Part shown: piece after piece, positions 17,100 to 26,218 of the stretch
Position numbering within the stretch: position 1 is the first letter of the stretch
How the letters are laid out: the number at the start of each line of letters is the position of its first letter
Assembly: GCF_900104385.1 (NCBI RefSeq)
Contig: NZ_FNJA01000008.1
Location: 248,001-312,000 of the forward strand
Length of the DNA: 64,000 nucleotides
Source of the DNA: Rhodoferax sp. OV413
GTDB lineage: Bacteria; Pseudomonadota; Gammaproteobacteria; Burkholderiales; Burkholderiaceae_C
Direction: 5' to 3'
Notes under the pieces: generated by a model
What the model was told of the DNA's origin: nothing
What the model saw: the letters and a program-made list of their open reading frames with translations, nothing else
Databases searched by the model: none
Translations under genes and position numbers: made by a program

Positions 17100-18695
17100 T
17101 TACTGCGATGTGACGCCTTTGACGCCCAGCGGGGTGTGCATGGCCACCGCATACAGATCGGCCACCAGCGGCCGGCTGAAATAGTAGCCCTGGCCCTCGG
17201 CGCAGTTCTGCGACTGCAGAAACACCAGCTGCTCCCGCGTTTCAATGCCCTCGGCAATCACCCGCAGGTCCAGGCTACGCCCCATGGCGATGATGGCGCT
17301 GACCAGCTTGGCCTCGCCGTTACCGGAGGGGATGTCGCGCACAAACGACTGGTCGATCTTCAGGGTGTCGATGGGGAAGCGCCGCAGATAGCTGAGGCTG
17401 GAGTAGCCGGTGCCAAAGTCGTCGATCGCGATCCGCACGCCCATGTCCTTCAGCGCCCGCAAGATGGTGATGGTGGGCTCGTTGTCCTGCATCAGCCCGC
17501 TCTCCGTCAGCTCCAGCTCCAGCGCGCACGGGTCCAGGCCGGTTTCTTCCAGCACGGCCTGCACGCCCGACAAAAAGCCTTTGCCGTGGAATTCCACCGC
17601 CGACACGTTCACCGCCATCTGGCCAAACGGCAGGCCCGCGCGCAGCCATGCGACAGCCTGGTTGCAGGCTTCGCGCAGCATCCATTTGCCCATAGGAACG
17701 ATCAGTCCGCACTCTTCGGCCACGCCGACAAAATGCCCGGGGTATATCAGCGCCTGCCCGGGCCGCTGCAAGCGCAGCAAGGCTTCGGCACCGATGATGG
17801 CACCGGTCTCCAGGTTCACCTTGGGCTGGTAGTGCAGCACGAAGCCGCCATGGTCCAGCGCCTGGTGCAGCACCACCTCGAGGGTCTGGCGCGCCACCGC
17901 CCGCACGGTCATGTCGCTGGAAAACACTTGGTAATTGTTGCGGCCATTCTTCTTGGCCTGGTACATGGCGGTATCGGCGTTGCGCACCAGTGTTTCCACG
18001 TCGCCGCCGTCGTCCGGGTAGATGCTCACGCCGATGCTGGCCGACACATGGAGCCGGTGTGGGCCTACCTGGTAGGGCTCGGACGCGGCCTCGATCAGCA
18101 TGGCGGCGGTGCGGGCCGCGTCTTCCACGGTGTGGATCTCGGCCAGCAGCAGCACGAACTCATCGCCGCCGAGGCGGCACACCGAATCCGACTGGCGCAC
18201 GCTGTCCTGCATACGCTGGGCCACGGCCTGCAGCAGCTGGTCGCCCACCGCATGGCCGAGTGAATCGTTGATGTGCTTGAAGTTGTCCAGGTCCAGGTAG
18301 ACCAGGGCCACCTTCTGCTCATGGCGCAGCGCCAGTGCAATCGACTGCTCGAGCCGGTCGGTCAGCAGCGAGCGGTTCGGCAGGCCGGTCAGGATGTCGT
18401 GCTTGGCCATGTAGGACATCTGGGCGGTTGCGCCCTCGGCGGTTTCGGTCATGATTTGCGCATGCACCGTGGCCACCACTAGGCGCTCGTTCGCCTCGCG
18501 CAGCAGTGCGCCGGCCTGGGCGGCCAGCTCGGCCTTGGCGTACAGCGCGTCCTCCTGCGCAAGCACGGCTTGCTCGCGCGCTGTGACGGCGGCCTCCCGC
18601 CGCTCCAGCATCTGCCGAATCTCTTCTTGCATCTGTAGCCTCTGAGGCCCGACGTTGTCGTCCTTCTGCTCCAGAAATGGGGTTCGGTACATCAT
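17100..18695 (-). CDS. GGDEF-EAL protein with N-terminal coiled coil
   Basis: A 531-aa cytosolic cyclic di-GMP enzyme. Residues about 15-85 form a charged coiled coil rich in Glu/Ala, followed by GGDEF (about 95-265) and EAL (about 275-525). Both catalytic sites look intact: LDLDNFKHIND with CRLGGDEF, and AEALLRL, AVNVS, LELTES, IDDFGTGYSS, LKIDQSF, AEGIET, GQGYYFSRP. It could be bifunctional. The start has a strong site, GAAAGGAGG, before two adjacent ATGs (18695, 18692). There is no sensory domain other than the coiled coil, so activity may depend on a partner; the neighbouring orphan genes are candidates. Confidence 0.88.
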   Translation of the reverse strand: MMYRTPFLEQKDDNVGPQRLQMQEEIRQMLERREAAVTAREQAVLAQEDALYAKAELAAQAGALLREANERLVVATVHAQIMTETAEGATAQMSYMAKHDILTGLPNRSLLTDRLEQSIALALRHEQKVALVYLDLDNFKHINDSLGHAVGDQLLQAVAQRMQDSVRQSDSVCRLGGDEFVLLLAEIHTVEDAARTAAMLIEAASEPYQVGPHRLHVSASIGVSIYPDDGGDVETLVRNADTAMYQAKKNGRNNYQVFSSDMTVRAVARQTLEVVLHQALDHGGFVLHYQPKVNLETGAIIGAEALLRLQRPGQALIYPGHFVGVAEECGLIVPMGKWMLREACNQAVAWLRAGLPFGQMAVNVSAVEFHGKGFLSGVQAVLEETGLDPCALELELTESGLMQDNEPTITILRALKDMGVRIAIDDFGTGYSSLSYLRRFPIDTLKIDQSFVRDIPSGNGEAKLVSAIIAMGRSLDLRVIAEGIETREQLVFLQSQNCAEGQGYYFSRPLVADLYAVAMHTPLGVKGVTSQ

Positions 18696-18808
18696 CGCAG
18701 GCCTCCTTTCACGGCGTGGGCTTCCACGGCACGCATGGGGCGGCCGTCAAACAGCCCCGCGTAGTGCAGCATGGGTTTGCCAATGGCGATACCGTCATTG
18801 CCAGGTGT

Positions 18809-19246
18809 TTAGTCATGGTGGGTGTCCTGTTCAAACGGTGGTGAAGGAGGTAGCCATACGCAGGCCAGAAGACGTTCGGTCAAAGACTCGCCAATCAGGC
18901 TGGCCAACAGCTCGGTAAAAGTGACCAGCAGTGCGCAACCGCCTTCGGCGGCCTCCAGCGCAGTGCGGCCAACAAAGCGGAGCTTGATGTTTTCCATCGC
19001 ATCGGCGGCCTCCTGGGCGTTGGTCGGCGTCAGCCAGGGGTAGCTCTTGACCGTCAGGTACAGCGCCCGGTTCAGCAGCACACTGACCCCGCGCACGCCG
19101 ATCACCGGCTCCAGCTGGGCGGCCATGGTCTGCCAGGTGCTGCCCACCGCCTCCAGCACGGCAGCGACATCGGGCGTGTCGCCGGCCCGCTGGGTGAGGG
19201 TTCCATGGATGGATTCGTGGGCAGTGGAATGCGCCGCGGTAGTCAT
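18809..19246 (-). CDS. conserved hypothetical protein
   Basis: A 145-aa protein of unknown function, all-helical by appearance, with VIGVRGVSVLLNRALYLT and LLVTFTELLASLIGESLTERLL as the most distinctive runs; the latter is hydrophobic but not long enough to be a clear membrane anchor. The ATG at 19246 (GGAG upstream) is chosen over a frame open to 19456, whose extra 70 residues look non-coding. It lies 113 bp upstream of the GGDEF-EAL gene in the same direction and may be its partner, but nothing in the sequence proves that. Confidence 0.6.
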   Translation of the reverse strand: MTTAAHSTAHESIHGTLTQRAGDTPDVAAVLEAVGSTWQTMAAQLEPVIGVRGVSVLLNRALYLTVKSYPWLTPTNAQEAADAMENIKLRFVGRTALEAAEGGCALLVTFTELLASLIGESLTERLLACVWLPPSPPFEQDTHHD

Positions 19247-19553
19247 TTGAAGGGCTCCAGCGCCAGAGTGCACTGCCGTGACCGCCGGGGCGGCCCTGGG
19301 GGCAGCACAAATTGAAGAATGGCGTTGAATCGAAAGTCCGGACCCGATGGCCTGCAGACCATACCGACGTTTACCAGGTTTCGTCAACCAATGGTGGCGA
19401 GCTTCGCCCCATAGGCAGGGGCTGTCTGTGCGGCAGCCCACATAGGCAGAACGCACTGCAGCTGCGGGTAGATCGAAAAACTATGGTTTTGATAGCTGCC
19501 AGCGCACTATTGGATTGCGCTAGAGCCGTATTTTGCACCTAATTTCTAGGCAA
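19247..19553. other. intergenic stretch
   Basis: Lies between the 5' end of the hypothetical gene at 18809-19246 and the 3' end of the next GGDEF-EAL gene. It holds a dispersed repeat copy at 19481-19540 and presumably the promoter of the hypothetical gene. No small gene or RNA was recognised. Confidence 0.5.
19481..19540 (+). repeat. dispersed intergenic repeat, copy 5
   Basis: CTATGGTTTTGATAGC head, CAGCGCA...TTGCGCTAGAG core and GCCGTATTTTGCACC tail, ending just beyond the 3' end of the GGDEF-EAL gene at 19554. Confidence 0.75.
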
Positions 19554-21863
19554 TCATGGTTGGCCCAGAATGGCTTCAAACTCCGCAATCGGCTGCGGCC
19601 GGGCCATCAAATAGCCTTGGTAGGCATGGCAGCCGCTGTGGGCCAAAAACAGGCGCTGCGCCTCTTCTTCCACACCCTCGGCGATCACGCACAGGCCCAG
19701 GCTTTCGGCCAGGGCGATCACCATGCGGGCGATGGCGGCGTCGTTCGGATCGACCAGAATGTCCTTGATAAAGCCCTGGTCGATCTTCAGCTGGTCCAGC
19801 GGCAGGCGCTTCAAATAGGTGAGCGACGAATAGCCGGTGCCGAAGTCGTCCAGCGAAAAGCCCACGCCGCTGGACTTCAGCGCGTCCATCTTGCGGATGG
19901 TGGCCTCCACATCGTCGACCAGCACGCTCTCAGTGAGCTCCAGCTTGAGCTTGCGTGGCTGGGCGCCGGAGTCGCGCAGCACCGCCAGCACCTGCGCAAC
20001 AAAATCCTCCTGCTGCATTTGCTTGGCGCTGACGTTCACCGCAATGCTGAGCTCGGCGGTTTCCGGGCGCAGGGCCCACAGCGCCAGTTGGGCGCAGGCC
20101 GTCTGCAGCACCCAGTGGCCCAGCGGCAGGATCAGACCGGTTTCTTCGGCCAGGGGAATGAAGTCCGCCGGCCCCACCATGCCCCGCCGCGGGTGCTGCC
20201 AGCGCAGCAGCACCTCGGCCCCGGTGATCTGGCGCTGGCCCACCACCTGTGGCTGGTAGTGCAAGACGAACTGCTGCAGCCGCAGGGCTTCGCGCAGGTC
20301 AGACTCCAGCACCGCGCGTTCGCTCACCGCGGCCTGCATCGCCGCATCAAAAAAGCGCAAGGTGTTGCGGCCCGCGGTCTTGGCCTGGTACATCGCCAGG
20401 TCGGCCTGCTTGAGCAGCTCGTCGATGGAGTTGCGCGGCCCGTCGAACAGCGTGACGCCGATGCTCGGGGTGCTGCGCACGTCATGCCCTGCCAGCGGGT
20501 AAGACAGGTTCAGCGCGTTGAAGATCTTCTCGCCCACCGCCCGGCAATGCGTGGCCACCTCGTCGGGGTTGCCGCCCAGGTCTTCCAGAATCACCACGAA
20601 CTCGTCGCCGCCCAGGCGGGCCACGGTGTCGCCCTCGCGCACACAGGTCACCAGGCGCTGCGCCACCTGCTGCAGCAGCAGGTCGCCCTTGTCGTGGCCC
20701 AGGGTGTCGTTCAGGGTTTTGAAATGGTCGAGGTCGATGAACAGCAAGGCGCCACATTTGCCGCTGCGGGCACTGGCCACCAAAGCATGCTTGAGCCGGT
20801 CCATCAGCAGGCGGCGGTTCGGCAGCAGGGTCAGCGGGTCGTAGAAGGCCAGGCTGTTGATCTCGTCCTCGGCGGCTTTGCGCGCGGTGAAGTCTTCGAT
20901 CACCCAGATGCTGCCGGCCTGCGGCTGCTGCGGGTCCAGGCCGCGCTTGCGCACCTGCGCCCAGAACTGCGTGCCGTCCTGGCGCTGCAAAAACCGCAGT
21001 TCTTCGTCTGGCCCGCCCTCGGCTGCCGGCCCGCCCTGCGGGTACAGCGTGCTGGCCGGCAAGCCCGCCATGGCGCCAGGGCCGTAGCCAAAAATCTGCT
21101 CGGCATGGTGGTTGGCGATGTGCAGGCGGCCGTCGCGCACAAACAGCACGCCCACCTGCACATTGCTCAAGATCACCTGCTGCTCGGCGAACGAGGTTTT
21201 CAGGTCCTTGCGCATGCGGTCCATCTGCTGGGCCAGGCGGCCGATTTCGTCCGGCCGCTCCCAGCCTATGGGTTGCTCGAAGTTGCCGCCGGCCAGCCGG
21301 TTGGAGAACAGCGTCAACCTGTGCAGCGGCCGCAGCACACGCAGATGCAAGGCCACCAGAATGCAGCCCAGGGACAGCACGAACTGCCCCAGCAGGATGA
21401 ACGCATAGGCCCGGCGGTCCCGGGCAAACTCCTGCTGCTTCAGGCCGTCGTCGACCTCGATCTCGACGAAGCCAGCCACCTCCTCGGTGCCCGCGCTGCG
21501 CATCAGCAGCGGCCTCTGCACCACCTGGGACTTCCCCAGCCTGCGCTGGGGCTGTTCCAGCACCACGATAGGCACCTTGTCGGAATCGCTGACCGTGATC
21601 CGCACCACCTGCGGGTCCAGCAGGGCCGATTGCCCGATGGTGCTCACACCAATCGTGTTGTAGTTCCACACCGGAACCGCCAGGCTGTTGGACAGCTGCG
21701 AAGCCCTTTCGTCCAGGTAGGCAGACAGCTCCTTGTTGATCTGCGCCTGGCGCAGATAACTGAGGGTCATGACGCCGATCAGCGCGGGCACGAACAGGCC
21801 GGCCGCCATCGCGACCACGATGCCCACGCTCAGGCTGCTGAGCCGGCCGCCTGGGCTAGACAT
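19554..21863 (-). CDS. membrane HAMP-PAS-GGDEF-EAL receptor
   Basis: A 769-aa inner-membrane cyclic di-GMP protein. A transmembrane segment at about 13-35 and another at about 160-182 enclose a periplasmic domain of ~125 residues; then HAMP (about 183-235), PAS (about 245-345), GGDEF (about 355-515) and EAL (about 525-765). GGDEF is intact (IDLDHFKTLND, ARLGGDEF). The EAL signature reads EVL (GAEVLLRW), a common active variant, with NVS, LELTES, LDDFGTG, LKIDQGF and AEGVEEE. The gene lies 42 bp downstream of a periplasmic binding protein gene, which suggests that the binding protein reports to its periplasmic domain. ATG at 21863 is preferred to a TTG at 21881. Confidence 0.88.
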   Translation of the reverse strand: MSSPGGRLSSLSVGIVVAMAAGLFVPALIGVMTLSYLRQAQINKELSAYLDERASQLSNSLAVPVWNYNTIGVSTIGQSALLDPQVVRITVSDSDKVPIVVLEQPQRRLGKSQVVQRPLLMRSAGTEEVAGFVEIEVDDGLKQQEFARDRRAYAFILLGQFVLSLGCILVALHLRVLRPLHRLTLFSNRLAGGNFEQPIGWERPDEIGRLAQQMDRMRKDLKTSFAEQQVILSNVQVGVLFVRDGRLHIANHHAEQIFGYGPGAMAGLPASTLYPQGGPAAEGGPDEELRFLQRQDGTQFWAQVRKRGLDPQQPQAGSIWVIEDFTARKAAEDEINSLAFYDPLTLLPNRRLLMDRLKHALVASARSGKCGALLFIDLDHFKTLNDTLGHDKGDLLLQQVAQRLVTCVREGDTVARLGGDEFVVILEDLGGNPDEVATHCRAVGEKIFNALNLSYPLAGHDVRSTPSIGVTLFDGPRNSIDELLKQADLAMYQAKTAGRNTLRFFDAAMQAAVSERAVLESDLREALRLQQFVLHYQPQVVGQRQITGAEVLLRWQHPRRGMVGPADFIPLAEETGLILPLGHWVLQTACAQLALWALRPETAELSIAVNVSAKQMQQEDFVAQVLAVLRDSGAQPRKLKLELTESVLVDDVEATIRKMDALKSSGVGFSLDDFGTGYSSLTYLKRLPLDQLKIDQGFIKDILVDPNDAAIARMVIALAESLGLCVIAEGVEEEAQRLFLAHSGCHAYQGYLMARPQPIAEFEAILGQP

Positions 21864-21905
21864 AGGTCGGTACCGACGCAAAGAATGGCATCAAGGGGCT
21901 GGGTT

Positions 21906-22862
21906 TCAGCAGCGGCTGCACATCAGTTTCTGGATCTCGGGGGTCTTGTAGTTGGTGCGCGTCACCATGGTGATGTCGGTAAAAATGGTCCGATTTTGTA
22001 TCGCCTGGCTGCGGGCCGCGGCGGCGGCGGCCTGTATGCCCTTGTAGCCCATCTGGGTGGGGTTCTGGATCACCAGTCCATGGATCTCCTGCTGCTCCAG
22101 GCCGGAGAGCAGAAAGTCGGTGGAATCGAAGCCGATGAAGCGCAGCTTACCGGCCAGGCCTTTGTCGCGCAGGGCGCGCAGCATGCCATCGGTGGAGGAT
22201 TCGTTGACCGCAAACACGCCGTCTATACCCGGATGCGCCGCCAACAATTGGGTGGCACTGTGCCGCGCCTTGCCTATCGAGCCGCCGCCATAGACATCGG
22301 CCACCAGCGTGATCTTCGGGGCCTTTTCCTTCAGGTAGTCGACAAAGCCCTGGGCCCGGTCATCGGTGGACGCGCTGCCCGCCACCGTCCGCAACATTGC
22401 CACCTTGCCCTGGTTCTGCAGCAAGCCCGCCAGGGTCTTGGCCGCCAACTGCCCGCCCGCGTAGTTGTCGGAGGTGACAAAGTTGAGGTGCTGGTTGCCG
22501 TCCAGCCCCGAGTCGACAGCAATCACCTTGATGCCCAGGGCCACGGCCTTCTGCACCGATTCGACCAGGCGCGCCCGGTCGGTGGGCGCGATCAGGATCG
22601 CATCCACCCCGGGCTTGGTGTAGAGCTGGACGATCTTGATCTGGGAATCGGTATCGTCGTTGTGCGCCGGGCCGCGCCAGGTGAGCTTGACGTGGCCGTC
22701 GTCCTGCACCGCTTTGTCGACCCCGATGCGCATCAGCTCCCAGAAAACCTGGTCGCTGGACTTGGGGATGAAAACGATGTTGACGTCTTTTTCAGCCGCC
22801 TGTGCCGTGCAGAGCACCAGGAACAAGCAGCCAACCAACACGGTACGAAAGAACTGCTTCAT
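21906..22862 (-). CDS. periplasmic sugar-binding-like protein (LacI/RbsB type)
   Basis: A 318-aa exported protein with a signal peptide of about 22 residues (LFLVLCTAQA) and a type I periplasmic binding fold like ribose-binding protein. Typical runs: FWELMRIGVDKAVQDDG, VDAILIAPTDRARLVE, VIAVDSGLDG, VTSDNYAGGQLAA, VFAVNESSTDGMLRAL, FIGFDST. The start has AAGGGG 8 bases upstream. No ABC permease or ATPase gene is beside it; the only partner is the downstream membrane GGDEF-EAL receptor, so it probably works as a ligand-binding co-receptor rather than in transport. This recalls the NspS-MbaA arrangement in Vibrio, where the binding protein is of another type. Ligand unknown. Confidence 0.82.
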   Translation of the reverse strand: MKQFFRTVLVGCLFLVLCTAQAAEKDVNIVFIPKSSDQVFWELMRIGVDKAVQDDGHVKLTWRGPAHNDDTDSQIKIVQLYTKPGVDAILIAPTDRARLVESVQKAVALGIKVIAVDSGLDGNQHLNFVTSDNYAGGQLAAKTLAGLLQNQGKVAMLRTVAGSASTDDRAQGFVDYLKEKAPKITLVADVYGGGSIGKARHSATQLLAAHPGIDGVFAVNESSTDGMLRALRDKGLAGKLRFIGFDSTDFLLSGLEQQEIHGLVIQNPTQMGYKGIQAAAAAARSQAIQNRTIFTDITMVTRTNYKTPEIQKLMCSRC

Positions 22863-23008
22863 TTGTATCCCCTTGGTGATGTTCGCCGCACACTTCTGCT
22901 TACCCAAGACGGGCCCCCAATGCACACCTTGTAACCTGAAGATAAACGATTCAAACATAAGCACCGCAAGAACATACCCTTGCCTGCCGATAACCCAGCA
23001 GCACGCAA

Positions 23009-23031
23009 ATAGGGCGCACCTGGCGCCCTAT
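23009..23031 (-). terminator. hairpin between the NAD(P)-binding and binding-protein genes
   Basis: A 9-bp perfect stem, ATAGGGCGC/GCGCCCTAT, with an ACCTG loop. It lies downstream of the NAD(P)-binding gene and upstream of the binding-protein gene, both on the minus strand. The T-tract on that strand is short, so termination is probable rather than certain. Confidence 0.5.
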
Positions 23032-23090
23032 TGTTTTGATAGCACCCCGCGCTGAATCTACCAGCGCTGGAGCCCGATTTCGCTTGTAAA
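23028..23090 (+). repeat. dispersed intergenic repeat, copy 6
   Basis: CTATTGTTTTGATAGC head, CGCGCTGAATCTACCAGCGC core and GCCCGATTTCGCTTGTAA tail, abutting the stop codon of the NAD(P)-binding gene. Confidence 0.75.
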
Positions 23091-23735
23091 TCAGTTGGCT
23101 ACGGTAAAACGCTTCTGCACGTGCTTGGGCGTTTCGATCTCATCGACGATGGCCACGGCCAGGTCGGCCACCGAGATGCCCGAAGGTGCATCGCCCACAC
23201 CGGGCAGCAGCTCGTCCGCACCCACGCGGTATTGGCCGGTGCGTTCGCCGGGTGCCAGGGCGATCGGGGGCGACAAGAAGGTCCAGGCCAAGGAGGCTTC
23301 TTTGTACAGACGGTTCAGCAGCTCGCGGGCCGCCAGCGCGCCCTGCTTGTATTCGGCCGGGAACGGTGGCGTGTCCACCAGCTGCACGCCGGGCGCAACG
23401 AACAGGCTGCCGGCACCGCCGACGGCCAGCACGCGCTTCACGCCGGCCTGCTTGGCGCCGTCCAGAATCGCCTGACTACCTTGCAGGAACAGGTCGTAAA
23501 TCTTGGGCTCGGTCCAGCCGGGGTTGTAGGCGCTGATGACGGCGTCCACGCCGGCCACGGCCTGGGCCACCTGGGCGGGGTCCAGCGCGTCGGCAGCTAC
23601 CACCGTCAAGCCGGTTTGCGGCGCGATCTTGGACGGGGTGCGGGCCAGCGCCGTGACCTGGTGGCCGCGGCTGAGCAGTTCGGTGAGTACGGCGGCGCCG
23701 ACAAAGCCGGTCGCGCCAATCAAGGCAATCTTCAT
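23091..23735 (-). CDS. NAD(P)-binding Rossmann protein, YwnB-like
   Basis: A 214-aa cytosolic protein of the NAD(P)H-binding, atypical short-chain dehydrogenase group (NmrA/BVR-B-like). The nucleotide-binding motif GATGFVGAAV is at residues 7-16, followed by VVAADALDP, AVISAYNPG, VKRVLAVGGAGS and a C-terminal ISVADLAVAIVDEIE. Proteins like this act as flavin or quinone reductases or redox sensors; substrate unknown. It is divergent from a LysR gene 112 bp away, which probably regulates it. Confidence 0.82.
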   Translation of the reverse strand: MKIALIGATGFVGAAVLTELLSRGHQVTALARTPSKIAPQTGLTVVAADALDPAQVAQAVAGVDAVISAYNPGWTEPKIYDLFLQGSQAILDGAKQAGVKRVLAVGGAGSLFVAPGVQLVDTPPFPAEYKQGALAARELLNRLYKEASLAWTFLSPPIALAPGERTGQYRVGADELLPGVGDAPSGISVADLAVAIVDEIETPKHVQKRFTVAN

Positions 23736-23847
23736 ATCAAGTCCTCGCAGAGCAGTGGTTAAGGGCTCTAGTGTGATTTCTTCACAAGCGATTGAATAGA
23801 CGGTTTAATTCGCTATTACCCTGAAGCTGTACTACACAATCAAGCCT

Positions 23848-24744
23848 ATGGACCAACTCAAACGCATGGGGATATTTGCCGAGGTGGTGGCCGCCGGCTC
23901 GCTCACCGCAGCGGCCCGGCAGCTGGACATGACGCCCTCGGCCGTCAGCCAGCACCTGCGCCAGCTCGAAAAATCGCTGGGCCTGGCCTTGCTGCACCGC
24001 TCGACCCGCAAGCTGACCCTGACCGAAGCCGGTGCCCGCTACCACGTGGGCTGCGCGGCCATGGTGGCGGCCGCGCGCTCGGCCGACCAGGCGCTGGCCC
24101 GGCTGCGCGACGAGCCCGAGGGCGAGCTGCGGCTGGCTGCGCCCATCGGCTTTGCCAGCCTGCTGGCCAGCGCGCTGCAGCCGCTGCGCAGCCACCCCAA
24201 GCTGACGCTGCGCCTGCTGCTGGACGATGCGGTGATCGACCTGATCGAAGCCCGGGTCGACATTGCGCTGCGTGTCGGCCAACTTGCCAATTCCAGCCTG
24301 GTGGCGCGCAAGATCGGCAGCATGGGCTGCCAGCTGTGCGCCGCACCCGCCTACCTGGCCGAGCACGGCTGGCCCCAGCAGCCGCAGGATTTGCGTCAGC
24401 ACGCCTGGCTGGGCAGCGGCGCCGACAACACCAGCTTCGACACGCTGGAGCTGCACGGCCCGGACGGTGCGCTGCAGGTGGTGCAGCTCGAAGGCCGGGT
24501 CCAGGCCACGCAGGTGTCGGCACTGCATGCGCTGGGCGTGGCAGGCTGGGGCATTTGCATGGCAGTGCGCAAAGAAGATTTCCAGGCCCTGGCCGATGGG
24601 CGGCTGATGCCGGTGCTGCCCGGCTGGCGGCTCAACGACCTGCCGGTCTACGCGGTCACCCCGCGCCGCGGCGAGCAGCCGGCCAAGGTGCGGCACACGC
24701 TAGACCTGCTGGCCAGCTACTTTGCCGAGGCCCATGCGCCCTAG
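23848..24744 (+). CDS. LysR-family transcriptional regulator
   Basis: A 298-aa LysR regulator with helix-turn-helix at about residues 5-62 (SLTAAARQLDMTPSAVSQHL) and a substrate-binding domain at about 90-290, closest in style to the CrgA/AaeR group. It is divergent from the NAD(P)-binding protein gene and most likely controls that gene. It converges on the KgtP-type transporter, with a dispersed repeat copy in between. Confidence 0.88.
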   Translation: MDQLKRMGIFAEVVAAGSLTAAARQLDMTPSAVSQHLRQLEKSLGLALLHRSTRKLTLTEAGARYHVGCAAMVAAARSADQALARLRDEPEGELRLAAPIGFASLLASALQPLRSHPKLTLRLLLDDAVIDLIEARVDIALRVGQLANSSLVARKIGSMGCQLCAAPAYLAEHGWPQQPQDLRQHAWLGSGADNTSFDTLELHGPDGALQVVQLEGRVQATQVSALHALGVAGWGICMAVRKEDFQALADGRLMPVLPGWRLNDLPVYAVTPRRGEQPAKVRHTLDLLASYFAEAHAP

Positions 24745-24750
24745 CAAAAA

Positions 24751-24811
24751 CTACGGTTTTGATAGCATCCAGCGCAGGTACTACCTGCGCTACAGCCTGT
24801 TTTGGCTTCAA
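24751..24811 (+). repeat. dispersed intergenic repeat, copy 7 (near-consensus)
   Basis: CTACGGTTTTGATAGC head, perfect GCGCAGGTA-c-TACCTGCGC palindrome and CTGTTTTGGCTTCAA tail. Its last bases include the stop codon of the transporter gene on the minus strand. Confidence 0.85.
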
Positions 24812-26106
24812 TGGTCGTCGTGCAGGTACGTGGCCTGGCGTGGCAACAGCCAGCTGACGGCGAAGGCCAGCACCATCATGCCGGTGACGTACCAGTAGAA
24901 GTAGGACTCGTAGCCCATGGACTTCAGGCCCAGCGCCACGTATTCGGCACTACCACCAAAGATCGCGTTGCCCACCGCGTACGACAGGCCCACGCCCAGG
25001 GCGCGCACTTCGGGCGGGAACATCTCGGCCTTCACGATGCCACCGACCGAGGTGTAGAAGCTGACCACGGCCAAGGCGATGGTGATCAACACGCCGGCCA
25101 GCAGCGGGCTGGTCACGCTCTGCAACGTGGTGAGGATGGGCACCGTCATCAGCGTGCCCAGCGCGCCGAACAGCAGCATGTTGTTGCGCCGACCGATGCG
25201 GTCCGACAAGGCGCCAAACACCGGCTGCATGCACATGTAGAGGAACAGGCAGGCGGTCATCACATTGCTGGCGGTCTTGATCGACATGCCGGCCGAGTTC
25301 ACCAGGTACTTCTGCATATAGGTGGTGAAGGTGTAGAACACCAGCGAGCCGCCGGCGGTATAGCCCAGCACCACCAGCAGCGCACGCTTGTGGTTTTTCA
25401 GCAGCTCGGCCACGCTGCCGGCGCCCTTGGAGTTGCGCGTCTGCGCGGTGGTGGTTTCGTGCAGCGTGCGGCGCAGCAGCAGCGCCACCACGGCGGTCAA
25501 CGCGCCCAGCACGAACGGGATGCGCCAGCCCCAGCTTTTCAGCTCGGCCTCGTCCAGCAGCTGCTGCAGGATGACGACCACCAGCACTGCCAGCAGCTGG
25601 CCTCCGATCAGGGTGACGTACTGGAACGACGAGAAAAACCCGCGCTGGCCGCGCATCGCCACCTCGCTCATATAGGTGGCGGTGGTCCCATATTCTCCGC
25701 CCACCGACAGGCCTTGCAGCAGCCGCGCCGTCAGCAGTAGCACCGGTGCCATGGCACCGATGCTGGCATAGGTGGGCAGGCAGGCGATCAGCAGCGAGCC
25801 TGCGCACATCATCACCACCGACACCACCATCGAGGTCTTGCGGCCCTTGCGGTCGGCCAAGCGACCGAAGATCCAGCCGCCAATCGGCCGCATCAAAAAG
25901 CCGGCGGCAAACACCCCGGCGGTGTTCAGCAGCTGGGCTGTGGGGTCGGACTTGGGGAAGAAGGCCGGCGCGAAGTAGATGGCGCAGAAGGCGTAGATGT
26001 AGAAGTCAAACCACTCCACCAGATTGCCCGACGACGCGGCAATGATGGCGAAGATACGTTTGCGCTTTTCGTCAGAGCTGTAGGGAAGGGGCAGTACGGC
26101 GTTCAT
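24808..26106 (-). CDS. kgtP: MHS-family transporter, alpha-ketoglutarate permease type
   Basis: A 432-aa, 12-segment inner-membrane proton symporter of the metabolite:H+ symport family. Length equals that of E. coli KgtP and the sequence follows it closely: [78 protein letters not shown] and [19 protein letters not shown]. The likely substrate is 2-oxoglutarate or a related dicarboxylate. The start has AAGGA 7 bases upstream of the ATG at 26106. Directly upstream in the same direction is a FixJ-type response regulator, and further up a DctS-like kinase; these probably induce the transporter. Confidence 0.9.
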   Translation of the reverse strand: MNAVLPLPYSSDEKRKRIFAIIAASSGNLVEWFDFYIYAFCAIYFAPAFFPKSDPTAQLLNTAGVFAAGFLMRPIGGWIFGRLADRKGRKTSMVVSVVMMCAGSLLIACLPTYASIGAMAPVLLLTARLLQGLSVGGEYGTTATYMSEVAMRGQRGFFSSFQYVTLIGGQLLAVLVVVILQQLLDEAELKSWGWRIPFVLGALTAVVALLLRRTLHETTTAQTRNSKGAGSVAELLKNHKRALLVVLGYTAGGSLVFYTFTTYMQKYLVNSAGMSIKTASNVMTACLFLYMCMQPVFGALSDRIGRRNNMLLFGALGTLMTVPILTTLQSVTSPLLAGVLITIALAVVSFYTSVGGIVKAEMFPPEVRALGVGLSYAVGNAIFGGSAEYVALGLKSMGYESYFYWYVTGMMVLAFAVSWLLPRQATYLHDDH

Positions 26107-26218
26107 GGGCGTCCTTGTCTCGGTGAACTTGTGGCTGGCAGTGTCTTGCGCCGCCGCGCGCCTGTCGTCCGTAACAATCCGCCCCGCCCTCTGCGTAGCT
26201 CTACGCAAGGGTAATTAC

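Noticed and set aside
19533-22934. Long open frame of over 1100 codons on the plus strand across the GGDEF-EAL receptor and binding-protein genes
   Set aside because: It is antisense to two well-supported genes in high-GC sequence, has composition typical of a shadow frame (His, Gln, Gly, Arg-rich) and no recognisable domain.
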